Origin: an uncultured bacterium
Lineage (GTDB): Bacteria > Cyanobacteriota > Vampirovibrionia > Gastranaerophilales > Gastranaerophilaceae
DNA length: 64,000 bases
Assembly: GCA_900551915.1 (NCBI GenBank)
Contig: URXT01000004.1
Coordinates: 1-64,000 of the forward strand
Direction of reading: 5' to 3'
In this document: positions 17,586 through 26,322 of the stretch, one piece after another
How positions within the stretch are numbered: position 1 is the stretch's first letter
Layout of the letters: the number at the start of each line of letters is the position of its first letter
The notes under the pieces: model-generated
What the model was told of the DNA's origin: nothing
The model's database searches: none
What the model saw: the letters and a program-made list of their open reading frames with translations, nothing else
Position numbers and translations under genes: made by a program

Positions 17586-18404
17586 CTATTTCCAAGGATA
17601 ATCGTCCATTATCTCCCATCCGTCAAGCATTATTAGCAATGAGCATCCATCGCCTGGATTATAATAAAATTGTGAATTCGCCTCAACGTTACAACAACCC
17701 ATTTCTTTCGATAGCAAGTATGTCCTGTTTTTGTGGATTGCAGAATTTTGTGACCAGGCTGAGTTTTCATCATCCCTGTCTGCTCCGAGTGTTAATCCGT
17801 AACTTTTTGTGATTGACATTCTGAATATATCCCTGCCTATAATATTAGGCGGTGTAATTCCGTTTACATCAACATATATAGCGATGGATATTCCTGGGTT
17901 GGTCTTTGATGTGTTAAATCCAATAATTGTTCCATTTGATAATGAGAAAGTTTTGAAGTTCTTTAGGTTATTAGTATATACTGAAGTTCTACCATTAATA
18001 TCTTTTATCTCCCAGTTCTTATTACTTACGGCTAGTGTTGTTATGTACGGTGCAATGTAAAGATTAAAAAAATCCTCATTTGACATTGTATAATCCCAAT
18101 AATTTACTTCACCGTTTTCCATTTCCGAATTTGAAACGATTTCATTAACCTTTGAGTATGCAACCTTTAATCTTTCAACTGTTACTTTCTTCTGATATTT
18201 GCCAATCAATGCAGGTAATGTCATAGCGGCAATAATTCCAATAATGCCAAGGGTTATAAGAACCTCAGCCATTGTGAAGGCTCTTGGGCAATAAGACAAA
18301 AAGTTAGTTTTGTTGTTCTTTATAGTTTCAGAATATAAAGGAGAGTTATAATTTAAAGCCCCCCCCCCCTGGCTCAAAGTATTGTGTTTACTGGTTTGTA
18401 GCAT
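17586..18404 (-). CDS. Prepilin-like secreted protein with poly-G tract, in frame (locus B)
   Basis: 272 residues. An unusually long 42-residue leader (MLQTSKHNTLSQ, Gly3, ALNYN...YCPRA) precedes the prepilin helix FTMAEVLITLGIIGIIAAM. The Gly3 run is encoded by an 11-base G tract, in frame as assembled. The body contains a V-D-V-N-G-x-x-x-P-N..G-R-D-x-F segment and a Cys pair (GCCNVEA), and it ends DGWEIMDDYPWK. A longer in-frame reading from 18470 overlaps the promoter; GGAG before the ATG at 18404 supports the start used. It is divergent from the MFS gene. No XRE regulator lies nearby, unlike loci A, E and F. Confidence 0.85.
   Translation of the reverse strand: MLQTSKHNTLSQGGGALNYNSPLYSETIKNNKTNFLSYCPRAFTMAEVLITLGIIGIIAAMTLPALIGKYQKKVTVERLKVAYSKVNEIVSNSEMENGEVNYWDYTMSNEDFFNLYIAPYITTLAVSNKNWEIKDINGRTSVYTNNLKNFKTFSLSNGTIIGFNTSKTNPGISIAIYVDVNGITPPNIIGRDIFRMSITKSYGLTLGADRDDENSAWSQNSAIHKNRTYLLSKEMGCCNVEANSQFYYNPGDGCSLLIMLDGWEIMDDYPWK
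18359..18369 (-). repeat. Poly-G tract of 11 in the leader of prepilin gene B
   Basis: Eleven C on the plus strand, read as G in the gene, between codon Q12 and A16. The assembled length keeps ATG 18404 in frame with the prepilin helix (ON). Loss or gain of one or two bases would truncate the protein. Confidence 0.85.
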
Positions 18405-18441
18405 GTTTAATATCTCCTTTTTATTGGTTTGCTCCATATGT

Positions 18442-18470
18442 ATTTTATAATATTTAAATTCTATTTGCAA
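18442..18470 (-). promoter_or_regulatory. Sigma-70-type promoter of prepilin gene B
   Basis: On the minus strand TTGCAA (18470-18465), a 17-nt spacer, and TAAAAT (18447-18442), with the start near 18435. The poly-G tract is thus inside the transcript, not in the promoter. Confidence 0.65.
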
Positions 18471-18492
18471 GCTTTATAAATAATTCTTGTGC

Positions 18493-18498
18493 TAAAAT
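18493..18498 (+). promoter_or_regulatory. Leaderless-type -10 box of the MFS gene
   Basis: TAAAAT ends exactly 6 nt before the ATG at 18505; no Shine-Dalgarno and no clear -35 are seen. Confidence 0.45.
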
Positions 18499-18504
18499 TA
18501 TCGT

Positions 18505-19902
18505 ATGAGCCATAAAAAAATAAAATGGACAATGTTTGTTATTGCCGCAGTCGGAAACTTCATTGCAATGCTGGATGCCACGACTGTAAATCTTGCGTTG
18601 TATCCTATGTCGGTTGACCTGCATGTTACCATGAGCCAAATTCAGTGGGTAATGATTGCTTACATGCTCGTTCTGACAGTTTTCCTTCCGTTTTTTGGAA
18701 AGTTAGGGGATATTTTCCCGAAAAATAAACTTTATGCGCTCGGATTTTCTATTTTTGCACTCGGAGCTTTTTTGAATACTACAGCTCCGACGTTCGGGCT
18801 TCTGGTTACTTATAGGTGTATTGAAGCGATTGGTGCCTCAATAATGCTTTCTAATGCTCAGGCCATAATTGCAGGAATCTTTAAAAAAGAACGGCGCGGC
18901 AAAGCTCTGGGGTTAAATGGCTGTATTGTGGCAATCGGAGGTATGAGCGGGCCTGCTTTGGGCGGCATTCTTATCAATGCTTTTGGCTGGCATTCTGTTT
19001 TTATCCCTTGTATTCCGGTTGCAATTATGGGGGCTTACTATTCTTGGAAAATGCTTCCGCATGCAATTAAAACAAAACGCGAAAATTTTAAATTTGATTA
19101 TAAAGGATTTTTGTACTTTACAATAAGCCTTTTTGCACTTCTTCTTGCTATTTCGGAGGGGCATACCTGGGGCTGGAGTTCTGTTAAAATCATTACACTT
19201 GGTATTGTGACTCTTGTTTTTGGAGGACTTTTCTATTTCAGAGACCACAAAATAAATTACCCGCTGATAAACTTCTCGCTTTTTGCAATTAAGCCTTTTA
19301 CCTTTGGAAACCTTGCTGTTATGACTTCCTATATGGCAATGTATACAAACAGTATTTTGCTGCCGTTTTTTTTGCAGGAAATCCTGAAATATAATCCTCT
19401 TGTAACAGGACTTCTAATTCTTCCGTATTCGGTTACGCTTTCCGTAACCGCTCCGATAAGCGGAAGGCTTTCGGGGAAATTCGGGAGCCGCTATTTAACT
19501 CTTGCCGGGCCGGTTGTGTTTATCAGCGCATTAATTTTGTTCTGCATGTATGATAAAAATGTTCAAATGTGGCAGATTATTTTTGCCTCAGGTATTATGG
19601 GAATTGGTAACGGGCTTTTTCAATCACCTTCAAATAATGCGATTATGACAAGCGTTAAAAAAGAGGAATTTGGAATTGCCTCCGGAATTCTTGCCCTTTC
19701 AAGAAATATGGGCAATATTCTCGGGGTTGCAGTTACAATAACGCTTTTTGAAACCTTTAGAAATTTCTATACAGAAGCCGGCAAACTTTATGACAGCGCA
19801 TTTTTAATTTCTTACAGGTTAACAATGTGTTTCGGAATTCTGTTCGGGATTGCGTGTTTTATTTTTGCCTTCATTGCTTATCGAAAAGAAAAAATCTCAT
19901 AA
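18505..19902 (+). CDS. MFS drug exporter, DHA2 (EmrB/QacA-like) family
   Basis: 465 residues with about 14 hydrophobic helices, the DHA2 topology. The start is ATTVNLALYPMSVDL after a first helix with the D1 motif (MLDATTVNLAL). The family A motif appears as GKLGDIFPKNKLYALG, and the antiporter C-type motif as GGMSGPALGGILINAFGWHSVFIPCIPV. These inner-membrane proton antiporters export lipophilic drugs, bile salts or other toxic compounds; the substrate cannot be told from sequence, though bile or drug export would suit a gut organism. No membrane-fusion partner (EmrA) or TetR regulator is adjacent. Confidence 0.88.
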   Translation: MSHKKIKWTMFVIAAVGNFIAMLDATTVNLALYPMSVDLHVTMSQIQWVMIAYMLVLTVFLPFFGKLGDIFPKNKLYALGFSIFALGAFLNTTAPTFGLLVTYRCIEAIGASIMLSNAQAIIAGIFKKERRGKALGLNGCIVAIGGMSGPALGGILINAFGWHSVFIPCIPVAIMGAYYSWKMLPHAIKTKRENFKFDYKGFLYFTISLFALLLAISEGHTWGWSSVKIITLGIVTLVFGGLFYFRDHKINYPLINFSLFAIKPFTFGNLAVMTSYMAMYTNSILLPFFLQEILKYNPLVTGLLILPYSVTLSVTAPISGRLSGKFGSRYLTLAGPVVFISALILFCMYDKNVQMWQIIFASGIMGIGNGLFQSPSNNAIMTSVKKEEFGIASGILALSRNMGNILGVAVTITLFETFRNFYTEAGKLYDSAFLISYRLTMCFGILFGIACFIFAFIAYRKEKIS

Positions 19903-19925
19903 CTTTTTAGATTTGCTTGATTTAG

Positions 19926-19931
19926 TATAAT
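19926..19931 (+). promoter_or_regulatory. Leaderless-type -10 box of the Y-family polymerase gene
   Basis: Consensus TATAAT ends exactly 6 nt before the ATG at 19938. No ribosome-binding sequence is present. A weak TTTTTA lies 16 nt upstream. Confidence 0.55.
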
Positions 19932-19937
19932 AATTTT

Positions 19938-21197
19938 ATGGAACACAAATTGGAAATCTTTCGGGACGCATTCGATAATATTGATATGGCAAAGTCAGTT
20001 ATTGCGCTTGTTGACTGCGATTCTTTTTTTGTGTCCTGCGAACAAAAGGTCAATCCTGAACTCAAAGGCAAGCCTGTTTGTGTTCTTTCCGGGCACGGAC
20101 AGTGCGTAATTTCGCGTTCCCGAGAGGCTAAAAAACTCGGAATTCCGATGGGCATTCCAACCTTCAAAATGACCAAAGAAATGAAGGAAGCAACACTTAT
20201 TACAGCCTCTCATGATTTGTACGGCGAAATTTCGGATGAGGTTATGTCTGTTCTTAAATCAATTAGTCCGAAGGTTGAACAGTATTCTATTGATGAGGCT
20301 TTTGTTGACTTAACAGGACTGGTGCGGCTTTATAAAAAGAATTATCTTGAGCTTGCGCAGATGATAAGACAAGAAGTCCTTGAGAAAGTTGACATTCCTG
20401 TTTCTATCGGTGTAAGCACTTCAAAATCTCTTGCAAAACTTGCTTCTGACAAAGCTAAAAATTTTGAAGGCGGAGTTTTTCTTGTCGGCTCAAGAAAAAT
20501 TGAACCGCTTTTAAAACATACTGCAATTGAAGAAATTTGGGGAATCGGCAGAAATCTCTCAAGACTTTTCAGACAAAACGGCATTTTATCTGCTTACGAC
20601 CTTGTTCAAAGAAGTGATTCATGGCTTGATAAACAAATAGGCATCCGCGGGCTGGAAATGAAACATGAACTTTTGGGCGAAATGGTTTCACCTGTAGATG
20701 ACACCTTTAAACCTCCGAAATCAATCCAAAAAACAAGCGCCTTTGGAATTTTTACTTCCGACCTGGAATTTATTAAAAATGAATTGAATTATCATATCCA
20801 CAGTGCCTGCAAAAAACTCCGCCGGCTCAATCTTAAGTGTTCCGGAATTGCGGTTATGCTGAGAACAAAAGTTGAATTTAAGGTTTATTACGAAAAAATT
20901 ACCATTCCTCATGCGACCTGTTATGAGTGGGAAATTTCGGATATTGTTTTTAAATTGTTAGAAAAAATTTATAACCCGAATATTATTTACAGAAGTTCAG
21001 GGGTTATTTTGGATGATTTTATGTCAACCTCGGGCGAGCAAATTTTTTTATTTAACGACAGCGAAAAAGCAGAGAAATCCGAGCGTCTTGCAAAATGTAT
21101 TGACAAGCTTGAGTCAAAATTTGGCAAAAATATAATCCAAACCGGTTTCGTTGACATGAGTGAAACATCTGCTCCTCCTGAAAGAAATCCCGATTAA
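19938..21197 (+). CDS. Y-family DNA polymerase (UmuC/DinB-like)
   Basis: 419 residues, the UmuC length. Catalytic residues lie in the palm motifs ALVDCDSFFVSCEQ and YSIDEAFVDLT. The thumb HhH region IEEIWGIGRNLSRLF and little finger follow. The C-terminal extension past residue 350 is more like UmuC than DinB, but there is no umuD next to it. It performs error-prone synthesis across lesions. The first ATG (19938) is preferred because of the consensus -10 6 nt upstream; a second ATG at 19989 (MAKSVIAL) would start right at the palm. There is no LexA-like box that I could recognise. Confidence 0.88.
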   Translation: MEHKLEIFRDAFDNIDMAKSVIALVDCDSFFVSCEQKVNPELKGKPVCVLSGHGQCVISRSREAKKLGIPMGIPTFKMTKEMKEATLITASHDLYGEISDEVMSVLKSISPKVEQYSIDEAFVDLTGLVRLYKKNYLELAQMIRQEVLEKVDIPVSIGVSTSKSLAKLASDKAKNFEGGVFLVGSRKIEPLLKHTAIEEIWGIGRNLSRLFRQNGILSAYDLVQRSDSWLDKQIGIRGLEMKHELLGEMVSPVDDTFKPPKSIQKTSAFGIFTSDLEFIKNELNYHIHSACKKLRRLNLKCSGIAVMLRTKVEFKVYYEKITIPHATCYEWEISDIVFKLLEKIYNPNIIYRSSGVILDDFMSTSGEQIFLFNDSEKAEKSERLAKCIDKLESKFGKNIIQTGFVDMSETSAPPERNPD

Positions 21198-21223
21198 GTT
21201 TGTTGTAATTTAAACGCAAAAAA

Positions 21224-21244
21224 AAGGACTGAATTTCAGTCCTT
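21224..21244. terminator. Terminator between convergent polymerase gene and 21295 gene
   Basis: AAGGACTGAA / TTCAGTCCTT stem with flanking A-rich and T/A-rich sequence, between two convergent stops. Confidence 0.8.
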
Positions 21245-21294
21245 AAAATTTACACACACATATTATCTACACTATTTGGGAAATTTAGGAGATT

Positions 21295-22122
21295 CTATTT
21301 ATCTAAAATTTTTCCGAACAACCAGCCTGCTGCTGCACCTATTGCTAATGCAAATTTAACTTTGATTGAACCGTTTTGTTTGAAAAGTTTGCCAATCAAT
21401 GGTGTAGCTGCCGCTTTTGGAACCTTTGGCAAAGCAAGTGCTGCAACTCCGCCATATATTGCACCTGCGCTTGCATTGCCCGCACTTTTGAGAAGACTTT
21501 CAGTTTTGCCTTCCGGCTGGCCTGATATTTTTGCAATATTTTGTTCAGCACTTACGTTATCACCGAATCCGAGCAATCCGACTTGTTTAAGACCGTGTCC
21601 GAACGAACCCCATTTGTCGTTTTCACGGATTTGATTTTGAAGAGATTTGCCGGTTTGCTGTTCGTACAAATCAAGTGCTGTATTTCTCATTTCTTCTGGT
21701 GTGCCTTTGTCGCCGTAGTATGAGCTTACGCTGTCAACATAAGCCTGAAATGCCGGAAGAATTTGTTCTTGTTCATTGCTTGCTATTTTATATTCCAGAT
21801 TTCTTTTAGCCTGCCTCATTTCTCTTAATGAAGCATTCAAATCATTATCAGCTTCCCTTGATTTTTGCTGATACTCAACCATTTGTTTGTAGTAACTGTC
21901 CATATTCAGACCGCCCATATAAGGCATTACACCTCCATATGGATTGCAGTTGAAAATACTATCATCCATGCACATTCCCGGCATCATAAAGTTATTAAAA
22001 GGAGGTACGAATGTATTGAATCCTGTCAAATCATTCATATATACCTGGCTGCTGTATGGATCATACATATTAGGAAATCCAAAACCGGGCATTATTGGCA
22101 TTGTGTACAATGAGTCAGACAT
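21295..22122 (-). CDS. Hypothetical protein with low-complexity N-terminus and glycine-zipper tail
   Basis: 275 residues. The first 75 are rich in Met, Pro, Tyr, Asn, Gly and Phe (MPGFGFPNMYDPYS, MMPGMCMDD, GGVMPYMGGLNM). Residues 80-140 form a charged helix or coiled coil (KSREADNDLNASLREMRQAKRNLEYK). The C-terminal 60 residues are Ala/Gly-rich hydrophobic helices (AGNASAGAIYGGVAALALPK, FALAIGAAAGWLFG), which could insert in a membrane. GGAGG sits before the ATG. No family recognised. It could be a secreted or membrane-active protein, but this is a guess. It is transcribed away from the repeat-bearing promoter of the 22361 gene. Confidence 0.65.
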   Translation of the reverse strand: MSDSLYTMPIMPGFGFPNMYDPYSSQVYMNDLTGFNTFVPPFNNFMMPGMCMDDSIFNCNPYGGVMPYMGGLNMDSYYKQMVEYQQKSREADNDLNASLREMRQAKRNLEYKIASNEQEQILPAFQAYVDSVSSYYGDKGTPEEMRNTALDLYEQQTGKSLQNQIRENDKWGSFGHGLKQVGLLGFGDNVSAEQNIAKISGQPEGKTESLLKSAGNASAGAIYGGVAALALPKVPKAAATPLIGKLFKQNGSIKVKFALAIGAAAGWLFGKILDK

Positions 22123-22233
22123 AACCTAACCTCCAATTATTTTAACCTACCTTACTTATATAAACATTTTTGATTTTGTTAAATTGCTTAATTGTATATA
22201 CAATATTAAGATATTGTAACATATAAATAAATG

Positions 22234-22262
22234 TTTACAAAATCCTGAAATCCAGTTATAAT
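22234..22262 (+). promoter_or_regulatory. Sigma-70-type promoter of the 22361 gene
   Basis: TTTACA (22234-22239), a 17-nt spacer, TATAAT (22257-22262). The predicted start is near 22269, the first base of the pentanucleotide repeat. Confidence 0.6.
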
Positions 22263-22268
22263 CCGCTG

Positions 22269-22298
22269 TATGGTATGGTATGGTATGGTATGGTATGG
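22269..22298. repeat. Pentanucleotide tandem repeat (TATGG)6
   Basis: Six perfect TATGG units placed at about +1 to +30 of the predicted transcript of the 22361 gene, about 60 nt before its ATG. Five-base units expand and contract by slippage, which would change the 5' leader length. The paralogue at 44115 has no such repeat. Confidence 0.9.
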
Positions 22299-22360
22299 TG
22301 ATATGCTGTCAAGATTTGCGACATTTCTGCCGATTAAAAAACTAAGAAAGGGTGTCCAAC

Positions 22361-23956
22361 ATGGGAATGTCTGCCTCACAGGCGCGCTTATTAAGCATAA
22401 CCTCAAGACTGTCTGACAATGAACTCCGCAGCCAGACCATCACTACTGCCAAAATGTCTCTATCAAATAGAACAACCGAGGCCAGTGCCGCATATATGGA
22501 TGCCCTAAGCTCAACAAAACTTTTGTATACAACATACGATACCTCTGGCAATAAAATTCTTGAGTCATTGACTGGAGCATCCTTAAGCCAATATGGCGAA
22601 CTAAAAAATCAATACGGTTTGATTAACAGCAGTAACCAGATTTTAGTAAGCGAACTTGACGCTACAAACTACGAAAACAGCGCAGACATGTATGAATTTT
22701 TAGACAAGTACGGTGTTCTTTCTGAACCCGGCGATGGCGAATTTGTTCAGGTAGTCAACCCGGACTGGGAAGTTGCCTGGGACGAATACAATAAAGAATA
22801 TGAAGAATGGAAAACTAAAGAGCCAGATAAATCTGATGAAAAATATATAATTCCTGGAACTCCAGCAAGTGATTCTATATACCAGCAGTTTATTTCAACT
22901 GGTGGTTGTTTGGGGGGTGCAGTTAGTGGCCTTTGTTGCTATATGCATGTACTTTCTGATGCAATAGGCCCCGGAACCCATACTACAAGCTCAGGAGAAA
23001 CCTTTGAAGTGCGTTCTGATATTAATTGGAGCTGGAATAGTGCCCTTCACTCAAGAGAAATCTGGGATCCGATAACTGAAGAATTAAAAAATCATTATTG
23101 TTCGGGAGACGTAATTGAAGGAGGTTCTGAAACGGTTGATGCTCCATACGGAACAGTAACTGTAGGCGGCCCGCCTTCTGACCCTAATATGACAGTATAC
23201 CAGAGAATTGTTGATTTATTGTGGGAAGTTCATGAAGAATATGATGGAAGTTCAACTGGTGGCCCTGCCCAACCTGAAAGTTTGCAAAAATTCTTTTACT
23301 TAATTGAACACGACCTTGCTCAATTCAAAGAGGAAGAAGATAAATTTGATGAAGAGCTCTACAACAAAGACCGTGAAGACTGGCTAGCTCAAGAACCAGA
23401 AAAACCTGATGTGCCTTATTACATCGAAAAAGAGGAACGCAAAATAGTAGACAAAGACAAAGGCCAATGGTACGTAAACCTCTGGCATCGCATGAACGGT
23501 CCCAGTCAAACGAAAGCCGGTACCACCGATGAGTCCGGCAATATAGTCGAAGGCGGCACCACCGAAGGCGGTCTTCCAAGGTACAAAGTCCTGGAAGATG
23601 GTCTGATGAACAATGCTGACTGGCTGCAATATGCTCTTGAAAAAGGTACTGTAACGTTAGAGCGGGTAGACTTTAGCGACCCAACCGAAGAAGGCACCGG
23701 TCTATCCGATTGCACCTGGACGTCGATAATCTGGACAAACGCTCAAGACATAACCGAAGAACAAAACGAAGCCGCCATAACCAAAGCCGAAGTGGAATAC
23801 GAGCAAGCCCTTCGCGACATAGAAGCCAAAGACAAGCAATACGATAATCAGCTGAAGCTTCTTGACAGTGAGCACAATGCCCTCCAAACAGAATATGACA
23901 GCGTAAAAGGTGTAATCGAAAAAAACATAGAACGTACTCTTAAGATTTATTCGTAA
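22361..23956 (+). CDS. Conserved coiled-coil protein of a lineage-specific family, paralogue 1
   Basis: 531 residues from MGMSASQARLLSITSRLSDN. A GTG start 9 nt upstream is possible, but AAAGGG spacing and the paralogue support the ATG at 22361. Residues 1-160 (helical, Ser/Thr-rich) are nearly identical in protein sequence to those of the gene at 44115. About 165-330 is divergent but shares a Cys-Gly cluster (GGCLGGAVSGLCCYMHVL). The last 202 residues are identical in both and end in a coiled coil (EEQNEAAITKAEVEYEQALRDI...). No signal peptide. A non-Sec exported or structural protein is one possibility; no function is assigned. The 5' leader carries (TATGG)6. Confidence 0.75.
   Translation: MGMSASQARLLSITSRLSDNELRSQTITTAKMSLSNRTTEASAAYMDALSSTKLLYTTYDTSGNKILESLTGASLSQYGELKNQYGLINSSNQILVSELDATNYENSADMYEFLDKYGVLSEPGDGEFVQVVNPDWEVAWDEYNKEYEEWKTKEPDKSDEKYIIPGTPASDSIYQQFISTGGCLGGAVSGLCCYMHVLSDAIGPGTHTTSSGETFEVRSDINWSWNSALHSREIWDPITEELKNHYCSGDVIEGGSETVDAPYGTVTVGGPPSDPNMTVYQRIVDLLWEVHEEYDGSSTGGPAQPESLQKFFYLIEHDLAQFKEEEDKFDEELYNKDREDWLAQEPEKPDVPYYIEKEERKIVDKDKGQWYVNLWHRMNGPSQTKAGTTDESGNIVEGGTTEGGLPRYKVLEDGLMNNADWLQYALEKGTVTLERVDFSDPTEEGTGLSDCTWTSIIWTNAQDITEEQNEAAITKAEVEYEQALRDIEAKDKQYDNQLKLLDSEHNALQTEYDSVKGVIEKNIERTLKIYS
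23351..23956 (+). repeat. 606-bp repeat shared with 45168-45773 (homogenised 3' half)
   Basis: Aligned without gaps to 45168-45773 (constant offset 21817). I saw no differences over the first ~499 bases and six synonymous differences in the last ~106. The 5' parts of the two genes differ at many synonymous sites, so the 3' tract was recently copied between them. Confidence 0.88.
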
Positions 23957-23964
23957 GAACATTA

Positions 23965-23996
23965 AAAGCGGTGCTTTAATTTAGTACCGCTTTTTT
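23965..23996. terminator. Terminator between 22361 gene and the convergent relA/spoT gene
   Basis: AAAGCGGTGC / GTACCGCTTT stem (one G-T pair), loop TTTAATTTA, then a T run. Confidence 0.85.
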
Positions 23997-24002
23997 ACAA
24001 AT

Positions 24003-26219
24003 TTAAGTTCTGCGTCTGTTTTTTTGAAATTTTAATTTATTGTTTTGCGGTTTTCTTGGCTGGTGGCTATGAGAATAAGATGTTTGAATACGTTTTACGC
24101 TGTAAACATCCGGAATCGCTTGAATACTGTTTATAACTTTTTTAAGTGTATCAATATTGTTTAATTCAATCCCAAGCTCAATAATACCAATTTTGTTACT
24201 TTTTGATTTTACATTTGCGTAATTGATGTTTGTGTTGTTATCAGAAACTGCCGCAATAATATCTTTTAATAAGCCCATTTTTTCAGCAGTTTCAACACGT
24301 ATTGTAGTGCTGTAAGTTTTTGTTGTATGGTCGCCCGACCAGTGAATCTCCATCATTCTTTCCGGCGGAACATTGTCAAGAGTTTTGCAGTCAATTCTAT
24401 GGACAGAAACTCCTTTTGAACGTGTTACGACACCGACAATCGGCTCACCCGGGATTGGCGAACAGCAGCGCGCAAAGGAATACATAAGCCCTTCAAGACC
24501 AACAATATCTTTTTCAGATTTTTTGCGTCTGCTTGTGTGAAAAGTGTTTTCAAGCTCTAAAGGTTTCTTTTCCGGCTTTTTAAGTTTGTTAATAATTTTA
24601 TTTAAAGTAGTTTCTCCGTATCCCAAAGCTGCAAACAAATCATCAGCTGATTGGTAATTCATTACATGTGCGGTTTTCTCGAATTCGCCGGACTTGACAT
24701 ACTCGTCAAAAACAGCCTTTGTCAACTCGTGTTCAAGATTAGCTTTACCGACTTCTATATGGTCTTCACGGTTGTTTTTCTTGAACCACTGTTTAATTTT
24801 TGAGGAAGCCTGTTTTGTAACAACAAAATTCAGCCAGTCAAGCCGCGGGGCCTGTGTTTTTGATGTTAAAATTTCAACGATATCACCGTTGTTTAATTTC
24901 GTATCTAATTGCGCAATCCGACCGTTTATAAGCGCGCCGACAGTACGCGAGCCGACATCAGAGTGAATTCTGTAAGCAAAATCCACCGGAGTTGCATTAA
25001 TCGGCAAATCCAAAACATCCCCGTTCGGTGTGAAGGCAAAAACCTGGTCGGAAAATAAATCCAATTTTACCGAATTTACATAATCTTCGGCGGTTGTCAT
25101 ATCTTTATCATATTCAACCATTTTCCGCATCCAGCTAAACTGCATATCGGCAGGGTTGTTTGCTTTTTGCGAACCTTTCTCCTTATATCGCCAGTGTGCC
25201 GCAACCCCGTATTCAGCAACTTCATGCATTTCCCAGGTGCGTATTTGAACCTCAAGAGGTTTTGAGCGCGGGCCTATAACCGAGGTGTGAAGCGACTGGT
25301 ACATATTTCCTTTGGGCATTGCGATATAATCTTTAAAACGTCCGGGGATTGGTTTAAACTGTGAGTGAATAAGCCCTAAAACTTCATAACATTCTTTTTC
25401 TGTATCAACGATTACGCGGACAGCCGTGATGTCATAAAGATCGTGAAATGCAATGTTAAGACGTTTCATCTTGCTGTAAATACTGTAATAATGCTTTGCG
25501 CGTCCGGTAATTTGAGCATTAATTCCGCTTTTTTTAACATCTTTTGAAATTTTATCTATTAAAAGTTGTACGGTGGTTTCTCTTTCAGCTTTTGTCTGAG
25601 AAACAAGCTGTGCAATTTCGAAATATTTATCAGGCTCAAGGTATCTTAGCGACAAATCTTCTAATTCGGCCTTAATTCGTCCAATCCCCAGACGATTTGC
25701 AAGAGGTGCGAAAATATCAAGAGTTTCGCGTGCAATTTTCTGCTGTTTGTTTGCGGCCATAAAGTTAAGCGTTCTCATGTTATGAAGCCGGTCAGCAAGT
25801 TTGAGGAAAATAATTCTGATATCATTTGCCATTGCAATAAAAAGACGTCTGAAGTTTTCCGCCTGGCGTTCTTCTTTTGATTTAAACTGAAGTTTGCCGA
25901 GTTTTGTAACTCCCTGAACAAGAGTTAAAACATCTTCTCCAAAAAGCTCTTTGATTTCTTCTGGCTTTGTGTCCGTGTCTTCCAGAATATCGTGCAAAAA
26001 AGCTGCCATAAGAGTATGAGTATCTACCTTTAAATCAACAAGAATTTTTGCAACTTCAACCGGATGGATAATATATGGCTCTTCCGAAATTCTGTATTGT
26101 CCTTCGTGAAGCCGTTTTGCAAACAAATACGCCTGTTCGATTTGCTTTATATCTTCTTCTTCGCGGTTTTGCGCAATAAGTTTTTCTTTAATTTCATCAA
26201 AAAGCGGTTTTTCTGACAT
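24003..26219 (-). CDS. Bifunctional (p)ppGpp synthetase/hydrolase, RelA/SpoT family
   Basis: 738 residues with the full Rel architecture: HD hydrolase domain about 25-180 (HPVEVAKIL, MAAFLHDILEDT, KLADRLHNMRTL), synthetase about 230-340 (YDITAVRVIVDTEKECYEVLGLIH, KDYIAMPKGNMYQSLHTSVIGP), TGS about 385-445 (VFAFTPNGDVLDLPINATPVDFAY), a Cys-containing ZFD-like region (SFARCCSPIPGEPIVGVVTRSKG) and a C-terminal ACT domain. HD catalytic residues are intact, so it should both make and degrade the stringent alarmone. The last 20 residues are basic (HSHQPRKPQNNKLKFQKNRRRT), an unusual tail that may touch RNA. Monocistronic. Confidence 0.95.
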   Translation of the reverse strand: MSEKPLFDEIKEKLIAQNREEEDIKQIEQAYLFAKRLHEGQYRISEEPYIIHPVEVAKILVDLKVDTHTLMAAFLHDILEDTDTKPEEIKELFGEDVLTLVQGVTKLGKLQFKSKEERQAENFRRLFIAMANDIRIIFLKLADRLHNMRTLNFMAANKQQKIARETLDIFAPLANRLGIGRIKAELEDLSLRYLEPDKYFEIAQLVSQTKAERETTVQLLIDKISKDVKKSGINAQITGRAKHYYSIYSKMKRLNIAFHDLYDITAVRVIVDTEKECYEVLGLIHSQFKPIPGRFKDYIAMPKGNMYQSLHTSVIGPRSKPLEVQIRTWEMHEVAEYGVAAHWRYKEKGSQKANNPADMQFSWMRKMVEYDKDMTTAEDYVNSVKLDLFSDQVFAFTPNGDVLDLPINATPVDFAYRIHSDVGSRTVGALINGRIAQLDTKLNNGDIVEILTSKTQAPRLDWLNFVVTKQASSKIKQWFKKNNREDHIEVGKANLEHELTKAVFDEYVKSGEFEKTAHVMNYQSADDLFAALGYGETTLNKIINKLKKPEKKPLELENTFHTSRRKKSEKDIVGLEGLMYSFARCCSPIPGEPIVGVVTRSKGVSVHRIDCKTLDNVPPERMMEIHWSGDHTTKTYSTTIRVETAEKMGLLKDIIAAVSDNNTNINYANVKSKSNKIGIIELGIELNNIDTLKKVINSIQAIPDVYSVKRIQTSYSHSHQPRKPQNNKLKFQKNRRRT

Positions 26220-26322
26220 GATATAATTATAATACAGATTTTATCTTGAATTTTCAAGTAAAGTCATTTAATTTCATCCATATGAAGCAGTTTTAAGGCC
26301 GGTTTGGCTCAGAGGGTGCAGC

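Noticed and set aside
23325-23962. Overlapping minus-strand frames opposite the 22361 gene, repeated at 45163-45532
   Set aside because: They recur only because the underlying 606-bp tract is duplicated; no starts with ribosome sites, and composition is that of reverse-strand shadows.
26298-26322. tRNA-like D-arm sequence (GGCTCAGAGGGTGCAGC) before the YggU gene
   Set aside because: Only an acceptor/D-arm-like half is present; no anticodon arm, T loop or matching acceptor strand follows, and the region runs into a coding start.
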